A stretch of DNA of 10,647 nucleotides from Acidobacteriota bacterium. Its GTDB lineage: Bacteria; Acidobacteriota; Terriglobia; Acidiferrales; UBA7541. The notes under the pieces are model-generated. The model saw only the letters and a program-made list of their open reading frames with translations, had not been told where the DNA came from and searched no databases. This document shows, piece by piece, positions 6,536-10,647 of the stretch (position 1 is the first letter of the stretch; the number at the start of each line of letters is the position of its first letter). Location: NCBI GenBank assembly GCA_003131985.1, contig PKWH01000197.1:1-10647 (forward strand), in the 5' to 3' direction. A program made the translations under genes and the position numbers.

Positions 6536-8209
6536 ATGCAAAGGCGCAAGCGAGATGCCAAAACTCCAGAGAGCCGATCGTCGGAGGCTCGAAATAAAGC
6601 GTTGCGGGCTCGCGTCCAAGAGCTTGAAAAAGCCTTGATGGGGATTCGGCGCGGCAGCATCGACGCTCCCTCAACGAGCGCTTCCTCGCATCCCTATCGT
6701 GTGCTCGTGGAAACAATCAACGAAGGCGCCGCCACTCTTGACGCGGAAGGTACTGTGCTCTTCGCCAACGCACGTTTCGCCGAGTTCTTGAATCTTCCGC
6801 TTAAAAAATTCATCGGCGCTCCGCTTCAGGACCATGTCCCTGCTTCCGCGCAGGAAAAACTTTGGGAACTGATTCAGCTGAGCCTCCAGGAAGATACCAA
6901 AGACGAAATTAGTCTGGGAACACCTGAAGGCCGGCCTCGCCTGATTCAATTCTCTTTCAGCGCCGTGAAACAATCCCATCCGCAAACGATTTGCGTGGTG
7001 GCCACCGAACTGACCGAGCTCGCGCAAGCGAATGAAGCGCTAAGGGCGAATGAGGACATGCTCCGCCAGCTTTCCGGCCGGCTGCTCCAGCTTCAGGATG
7101 ACGAACGCCGCCACATCGCTCGAGATCTTCATGACATTACCGGCCAAAAGCTCGCTTTCCAATCCATCGTTTTGTCTCAGCTAATCACCGCTGCCACCGA
7201 CGCCACCACCAAGAGCGCCTTGACGGAATGCCAGCAGTTGACCAGCCAAGTTGGCGAAGAAATCCGCACTCTCTCGTATTTGTTGCACCCGCCGCTGCTT
7301 GATGAACTCGGGCTTTCCTCCGCCGTGCATTGGTACACGCAAGGCTTCGAAAAACGGACAGGAATCAATGTGGAAGTAGACATCCCCCGCGATTTCCTCC
7401 GCCTGCCCGCGGACGTCGAAACCACTCTGTTCCGGGTAATTCAGGAGAGCTTGACCAACGTTCATCGCTACGCAGAGAGCACGAAGGCCTTTATTCGCGT
7501 TGCGCGCGTCGGCGATGAAGTGAAACTCGAGATCGGTGATTATGGCAAAGGGATTCGCGCCGAACTTCTGAAATCTTCTCGGGATTCCGTGGCCCCGCTC
7601 GGCGTGGGTATTCAAGGTATGAAGGAACGCATGCGCCAGCTTTCCGGCCGTTTGGAAGTAACTTCGCGTACAAACAAGGGCACCGTTGTGACCGCCTTAC
7701 TTCCCATTCGCGAGCAGCAGCCCGAAACGACACGAGACCCTGACCGATCTCGTGAAGAGACCTCTAATTCCAATGGCGAGACGCAAGAAGCTGCCGTAAG
7801 CGTCCGACGACGGATTCTAATCGCCGACGACCACGAGGTCCTTCGGCGCGGCATACGCACCATGCTTGAGTCCGAAAAGGAATGGGAAGTCTGCGGCGAG
7901 GCCATTGATGGTCAGGAAGTTGTTGAAAAAGCGGCCTCACTGAATCCCGATCTCGTAATCCTGGATATAAACATGCCGGTTCTAAATGGAGTCGCTGCCG
8001 TCCGCGAGATTTTGCGCCACCGTCCGCAAATGAAAATACTCGTTTTCAGCGTTCACGATTCCGACCAAACTATTCGCGAAATTCTGTCGGCCGGCGCACA
8101 TGGATATTTGTCGAAAGCGAAGGCCGGCCAGGAATTGGTGCAAGTCGTGAAATTACTACTCAGCGGTGAAACCTTTTATCCGAAGAGATCTGCAAGCTCG
8201 AAAGTTTAG
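6536..8209 (+). CDS. Hybrid sensor histidine kinase (PAS, HisKA_3, HATPase, C-terminal receiver)
   Basis: This is a 557-residue protein without membrane spans, so the sensor is cytoplasmic. Residues 17-36 are helical coiled coil and about 52-165 a PAS domain (E-G-A-A-T-L-D-A-E-G-T-V-L-F-A-N). The HisKA_3 dimerisation box has D-D-E-R-R-H-I-A-R-D-L-H-D with phospho-acceptor H199, the NarX/DesK type. The HATPase domain shows the N-box around N308, the D-Y-G-K-G box at 335-339 and G-V-G-I-Q-G-M-K-E-R-M. A linker (about 395-423) leads to a receiver with acidic pair D431/D432, phospho-acceptor D477 and conserved K527. The receiver resembles NarL-family regulators, but the chain stops about 15 residues after it, with no LuxR-type helix-turn-helix, and no downstream frame supplies one. 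The start has AAAGG 9 bases upstream and an extended -10 promoter. The signal and the output partner are unknown; phosphotransfer to an unlinked regulator, or use of the receiver as a phosphate sink, is inferred. Confidence 0.9.
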   Translation: MQRRKRDAKTPESRSSEARNKALRARVQELEKALMGIRRGSIDAPSTSASSHPYRVLVETINEGAATLDAEGTVLFANARFAEFLNLPLKKFIGAPLQDHVPASAQEKLWELIQLSLQEDTKDEISLGTPEGRPRLIQFSFSAVKQSHPQTICVVATELTELAQANEALRANEDMLRQLSGRLLQLQDDERRHIARDLHDITGQKLAFQSIVLSQLITAATDATTKSALTECQQLTSQVGEEIRTLSYLLHPPLLDELGLSSAVHWYTQGFEKRTGINVEVDIPRDFLRLPADVETTLFRVIQESLTNVHRYAESTKAFIRVARVGDEVKLEIGDYGKGIRAELLKSSRDSVAPLGVGIQGMKERMRQLSGRLEVTSRTNKGTVVTALLPIREQQPETTRDPDRSREETSNSNGETQEAAVSVRRRILIADDHEVLRRGIRTMLESEKEWEVCGEAIDGQEVVEKAASLNPDLVILDINMPVLNGVAAVREILRHRPQMKILVFSVHDSDQTIREILSAGAHGYLSKAKAGQELVQVVKLLLSGETFYPKRSASSKV

Positions 8210-8249
8210 TCGGCGCGCCCCGGTCACAATGTCGATTCGTTAGTCGGAA

Positions 8250-8273
8250 CCAAACTACAGCAACTTAGTTTGG
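8250..8273 (+). terminator. Hairpin downstream of the sensor-kinase gene
   Basis: CCAAACTA (8250-8257) and TAGTTTGG (8266-8273) form a perfect 8-bp stem with an 8-base loop, 41 bases after the kinase stop codon. No T run follows, so it is at best a non-canonical terminator or a 3'-end stabilising structure. Confidence 0.35.
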
Positions 8274-8413
8274 GCTCTACAGCCTTCCCTGCATGGTCTT
8301 TCTAGCCCGAATAACCGTACAGTGCTTGGCCATGCGGAATGGCGCCTGCTTTCATCCGTTTGCGCCGATTGGCATCGAAACCAGATGGAATCGCACTCAA
8401 GGAGAAAAGCCCC

Positions 8414-8569
8414 ATGCTCAGGACCATTCTGATTGTTCTTGTAGTGCTACTACTGCTAGGAGCCCTGCCCACTTGGCCCTACAGCGCAGGCTGGGGTTAC
8501 TACCCCAGCGGCGGCCTGGGCCTAATCCTCATCATTCTCGTGGTTCTCATACTCGCAGACCGTTTATAA
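8414..8569 (+). CDS. DUF3309 family membrane microprotein
   Basis: This 51-residue protein starts MLRTILIVLVVLLLLGALPT. It has two short hydrophobic helices (about 3-17 and 35-48) joined by the hallmark W-P-Y-S-A-G-W-G-Y-Y-P-S-G-G-L-G hinge. This is the DUF3309 signature as I remember it, and the whole length fits the family (about 50 residues). An AAGGAG site at 8399-8404 with 9 bases of spacing fixes this ATG rather than the in-frame ATG at 8339, which would add 25 unrelated residues. The protein should be an integral inner-membrane peptide. Its function is unknown; the family is common in soil Proteobacteria and Acidobacteriota. It appears to be transcribed alone, since hairpins flank it on both sides. 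Confidence 0.88.
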   Translation: MLRTILIVLVVLLLLGALPTWPYSAGWGYYPSGGLGLILIILVVLILADRL

Positions 8570-8593
8570 CCGTTTAACGACGGCTTGTGCACG

Positions 8594-8653
8594 GGAGCAT
8601 TGACGTGCTCGGTCTCTGGGGTTAGTCTCGCTCCAGACCGAGCACTGTGCTCC
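8594..8653 (+). other. Long bulged hairpin between the DUF3309 gene and ku
   Basis: The core is a perfect 11-bp inverted repeat, GTGCTCGGTCT (8605-8615) with AGACCGAGCAC (8635-8645), with a 19-base loop. A second 6-bp arm, GGAGCA (8594-8599) with TGCTCC (8648-8653), extends it across a small internal loop (5 and 2 bases). It starts 25 bases after the DUF3309 stop and ends 20 bases before the ku start codon. There is no T run, so it is not a standard intrinsic terminator. It could be a bidirectional operator, a Rho-independent end of unusual type, or a structured ku leader. Confidence 0.55.
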
Positions 8654-8673
8654 AACCCACTTGGGAGTGATTT

Positions 8674-9519
8674 ATGCCCAGTTCAACCTGGAAAGGCTAC
8701 CTAGCGTTTGGATTAATCTCGATCCCTATTCGACTCTCCCCGGCAGCCCGCACGGAACGAATCAGCTTCAATCAGCTCCACAAAGTTTGTCATACGCGCC
8801 TGAAGCAGCCTTTGTTTTGCCCCACATGCGACCGTATGGTAGAGCGCGCGGAAGTCGAAAAAGGTTACGAGCACGAGAAAGGTCAATATCTGCTCTTCAC
8901 CCAGGAAGAGCTCGACGAAGTTGAGCCGGAAACCGCGCACACCATGGAAATTCTCGAATTCGTCAAGCTGGACGAAGTCGATCCTGTCTATTTCGATTCT
9001 TCCTACTATATCGCCCCCGAAGAAGCCGGCCAGAGGGCGTATCAACTCCTGACCGAAGCCATGGAAAAATCCGGATACGCGGGTATCGCGAAAATCGCCA
9101 TGCACAATCGCGAATACATCGTCATCATTCGTCCGCGCGAGCACGGCCTCACTCTTCACACCATGTTCTACTCCAATGAAATTCGGGCCGAGGCTGAATA
9201 CGGGCAGGCCGATAAGGGCCAAATAAAAGACCAGGAACGCACACTCGCTCAGCAGCTAATCGAAAGCCTGGCTGCTCCTTTCGAACCCGACAAGTACCAC
9301 GATACCTACCAGGCTGGTTTGCAGAATCTGATTGAGGCCAAGAGCAGCGGCCGGAAAATCACGGCGATGCCGCATACGCAGGCCAAAGCTCCGGTAATTG
9401 ATTTGATGGAAGCATTGAAGAAGAGCCTTGCCAAGAAACCGGCAGCAGTGGCGGAAAAGAAACCATCCATTGTTCGGGCCGCGAAGACCGAAAGGAGACA
9501 AGGAAGAAAGACGGGGTGA
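8674..9519 (+). CDS. ku: Ku protein, non-homologous end joining
   Basis: Bacterial Ku homodimers thread onto DNA double-strand ends and recruit ligase D for NHEJ. The 281-residue product opens with the family hallmark W-K-G-Y-L-A-F-G-L-I-S-I-P-I-R. It continues through F-N-Q-L-H (32-36), the Ku core with P-V-Y-F-D-S-S-Y-Y (104-112), L-H-T-M-F-Y (161-166) and Y-Q-A-G-L-Q-N-L-I-E-A-K (212-223), then V-I-D-L-M-E-A-L-K-K-S-L (241-252), and ends in a Lys/Arg-rich tail (about 254-280). Such tails bind DNA and, in other species, affect LigD contact. C39, H40, C49 and C52 sit close together (C-H...C-P-T-C) and could bind a metal. GGGAG at 8663-8667, 6 bases from the ATG, supports the start. No ligD lies in the window. 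The length is usual for the family (about 260-300). Confidence 0.95.
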   Translation: MPSSTWKGYLAFGLISIPIRLSPAARTERISFNQLHKVCHTRLKQPLFCPTCDRMVERAEVEKGYEHEKGQYLLFTQEELDEVEPETAHTMEILEFVKLDEVDPVYFDSSYYIAPEEAGQRAYQLLTEAMEKSGYAGIAKIAMHNREYIVIIRPREHGLTLHTMFYSNEIRAEAEYGQADKGQIKDQERTLAQQLIESLAAPFEPDKYHDTYQAGLQNLIEAKSSGRKITAMPHTQAKAPVIDLMEALKKSLAKKPAAVAEKKPSIVRAAKTERRQGRKTG

Positions 9520-9828
9520 TCCCTTCTCTTTTGCTCTTGCAGCGCGACAGGAAGACCCGCTTTCGACGGTAACTTGTTAGGCCTGGTCCTCACCCATTTA
9601 CCTTTTCGAGAGCTGTAGTGGCATAGAATCTTCGCTTTTAGAGGACAAGCTTCCCGAGCAATAACCTCCGAACGCGCACTACGGGAATCTGCTTTCTGTT
9701 ATAAGGACTTCACCCGATATCTCCTCCTTCAGGCGCTACGTATCATTTTGGCTGAACAAGTCATTCGCACAATGGCGAGTGACGGCAAAATGTCGAGTGA
9801 TAATCCTAAGCCTCTCAAGGAGATTTAA
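9520..9828. other. Non-coding gap between ku and the DUF892 gene
   Basis: I see no gene in these 309 bases on either strand. There is no strong terminator after ku. TTCCCG and CGGGAA (near 9647 and 9680) are too short and far apart to be persuasive. Just before the DUF892 gene, CGAGTGA occurs twice (9776-9782 and 9794-9800, 18-base period), the second copy running into GATAAT (9799-9804), a possible -10. A promoter for the next gene is expected here, but no -35 is clear. Confidence 0.4.
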
Positions 9829-10389
9829 ATGGAACACAAAGACCTTATGGAACTATTTGTTGATGAATTGAAAGACCTCTACAGCGCAGAAAGCCAGCTA
9901 ATTAAAGCTCTTCCGAAGATGGCCAAAGCCGCCACCTCCGAAAACCTCCGGGCTGGATTCGAACACCATCTGGAGCAGACCAAAGAGCACGCTCGCCGAA
10001 TCGAGGAAATCTGCACTGAGCTTGGCGAAAAACCAACCGGCAAAAAATGCGGTGGAATGGAAGGGCTCATCGGAGAAGGGAAGGAAATGATGGACGAGTT
10101 CGATGGTGACGTGTTGGATGCAGCCTTGATCTCCGCGGCCCAGCGCGTTGAGCACTACGAAATCGCCGGGTACGGCACCGTTCGTACCTATGCTGAACTT
10201 CTCGGTAAAGATCGGGCCGTGGAACTCCTTGAGGAAACTCTCAAGGAAGAAAAGGAAACGGATCAGAAACTGACGGAACTTGCTGTCACGATCAACGTCG
10301 AAGCTATCAACCCCGAGGGTTCCGACGAGGAAGAGGAGGAAGAAGTTCCCGTTGCTAGTAAACCCAAGTCCAAGGCTGCACGCGCCTAA
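9829..10389 (+). CDS. Ferritin-like DUF892 (YciE family) protein
   Basis: This 186-residue cytoplasmic four-helix bundle starts with L-F-V-D-E-L-K-D-L-Y-S-A-E-S-Q-L (9-24), the signature of the DUF892/YciE family (PF05974). Candidate di-metal ligands on the helices are E21, the F-E-H-H-L-E-Q-T-K-E-H run (44-54), R-V-E-H-Y-E (106-111) and the acidic helix around E136-E143. The fold core ends near residue 157. It is followed by an unusual tail with seven consecutive-type acidic residues (E167-E172 region) and a final Lys/Ala-rich stretch, giving opposite charges side by side. Family members are induced by osmotic, desiccation or oxidative stress, but their biochemical role is not settled. AAGGAG at 9817-9822, 6 bases from the ATG, gives a strong start. 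A good terminator-like hairpin follows, so it is probably monocistronic. Confidence 0.93.
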   Translation: MEHKDLMELFVDELKDLYSAESQLIKALPKMAKAATSENLRAGFEHHLEQTKEHARRIEEICTELGEKPTGKKCGGMEGLIGEGKEMMDEFDGDVLDAALISAAQRVEHYEIAGYGTVRTYAELLGKDRAVELLEETLKEEKETDQKLTELAVTINVEAINPEGSDEEEEEEVPVASKPKSKAARA

Positions 10390-10401
10390 CTAGATTGGTC
10401 T

Positions 10402-10464
10402 GGGGCAGGCGCGAAGATGCTTCGATGGCGATTCTATTCGATCTTCCCGCTTGCCCTGCTTTTC
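10402..10464 (+). terminator. Probable intrinsic terminator of the DUF892 gene
   Basis: GGGCAGGCG (10403-10411) pairs with CGCTTGCCC (10448-10456) with one G-U pair. After a single C-C mismatch, GAAGAT (10413-10418) pairs with ATCTTC (10441-10446). The stem is about 16 bp with a 22-base loop and is followed by TGCTTTTC, a short T run (10460-10463). It begins 13 bases after the stop codon, the right place for transcription termination. Confidence 0.55.
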
Positions 10465-10596
10465 TCGTCGCTCCAACAGTCCTTCAGCCCCCTTCTGTCA
10501 TCGGATTCTTACCTCTAACGATTCCTTACGTGCTTCTCGCTAACTAATTGCATCCCCGGCAGTCTATGAAATAAGAAAGTCGGCACGGAGAAACAA

Positions 10597-10647
10597 ATGT
10601 CGATGCGAACGCTTCTCTTGTCGTGCTGTTTCGGTGTAATCGCGCTC
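10597..10647 (+). CDS. Start of an exported protein (partial at right edge)
   Basis: Only 17 codons are present, beginning MSMRTLLLSCCFGVIAL, and the frame is open to the edge. A basic residue followed by a hydrophobic stretch with two cysteines looks like the beginning of a signal peptide, possibly of a lipoprotein if one of the cysteines or a later one is the modified residue. GGAG at 10587-10590, 6 bases before the ATG, supports a real gene. The product cannot be identified from this fragment. Confidence 0.55.
   Translation, partial: MSMRTLLLSCCFGVIAL

Noticed and set aside
7177..7615. Minus-strand frames of 82 and 144 codons inside the sensor kinase
   Set aside because: They lie opposite conserved HisKA_3 and HATPase sequence and have no coding character of their own.
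8339..8413. Upstream in-frame ATG extending the DUF3309 protein by 25 residues
   Set aside because: The extension has no ribosome-binding site and no family match, whereas AAGGAG stands at the right distance before the ATG at 8414.
8293..8577. 94-codon frame overlapping the DUF3309 gene
   Set aside because: The DUF3309 frame has the better ribosome-binding site and a recognised family signature; the other frame does not look like protein and has no initiation signal.
10417..10518. 33-codon plus-strand frame with a hydrophobic start
   Set aside because: It starts inside the probable terminator stem of the DUF892 gene and lacks a good ribosome-binding site.
1..10647. CRISPR array, tRNA, rRNA, insertion sequence or prophage
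   Set aside because: No regularly spaced repeats, cloverleaf-like segments, transposase motifs or long terminal inverted repeats were seen on reading through both strands; this was by eye, not by a search program.

Overview
The window looks like chromosomal DNA from a Gram-negative soil bacterium, most likely of the phylum Acidobacteriota. This placement is an inference from recalled family resemblance: a bbp2/OmpL-like porin beside kdp genes, an ABC ATPase with an AAA-associated C-terminal domain, Ku, DUF3309 and DUF892 proteins, and a 92-residue conserved-hypothetical type. No rRNA, tRNA, CRISPR array, transposase or phage gene was seen.

Left half, minus strand (1-6359). Read right to left, a 92-residue membrane-anchored hypothetical protein comes first. 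It is followed by a tightly coupled two-gene ABC importer cassette: an ATPase of unusual architecture and a permease with two fused membrane domains. About 150 bases of spacer with a tandem 8-bp repeat then precede a potassium-uptake block: a small single-span membrane protein, a large outer-membrane porin, a 28-residue microprotein, kdpF (28 residues) and the first 65 codons of kdpA, which runs off the left edge. The last three lie nearly end to end, so this is the promoter-proximal part of a Kdp high-affinity K+-ATPase operon. A porin appears to have been placed before the pump, coupling outer-membrane entry to inner-membrane uptake.

Right half, plus strand (6536-10647). A hybrid sensor kinase (PAS, HisKA_3, HATPase, then a NarL-like receiver without its DNA-binding domain) has a clear extended -10 promoter. 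After it come a DUF3309 membrane microprotein, the NHEJ end-binding protein Ku, a DUF892/YciE ferritin-like protein and the start of an exported protein cut by the right edge. Each of these has its own ribosome-binding site, and they are separated by non-coding gaps with hairpins, so they look like individually controlled genes with a stress-tolerance theme.

Most notable points: the MgtE_N-like + ABC + AAA-associated fusion ATPase with no binding protein beside it; two unannotated-size microproteins and a porin built into a kdp operon; an 11-bp-spaced direct repeat placed like a response-regulator site before that operon; the receiver-ended hybrid kinase with no output domain; and a long bulged hairpin directly ahead of ku.
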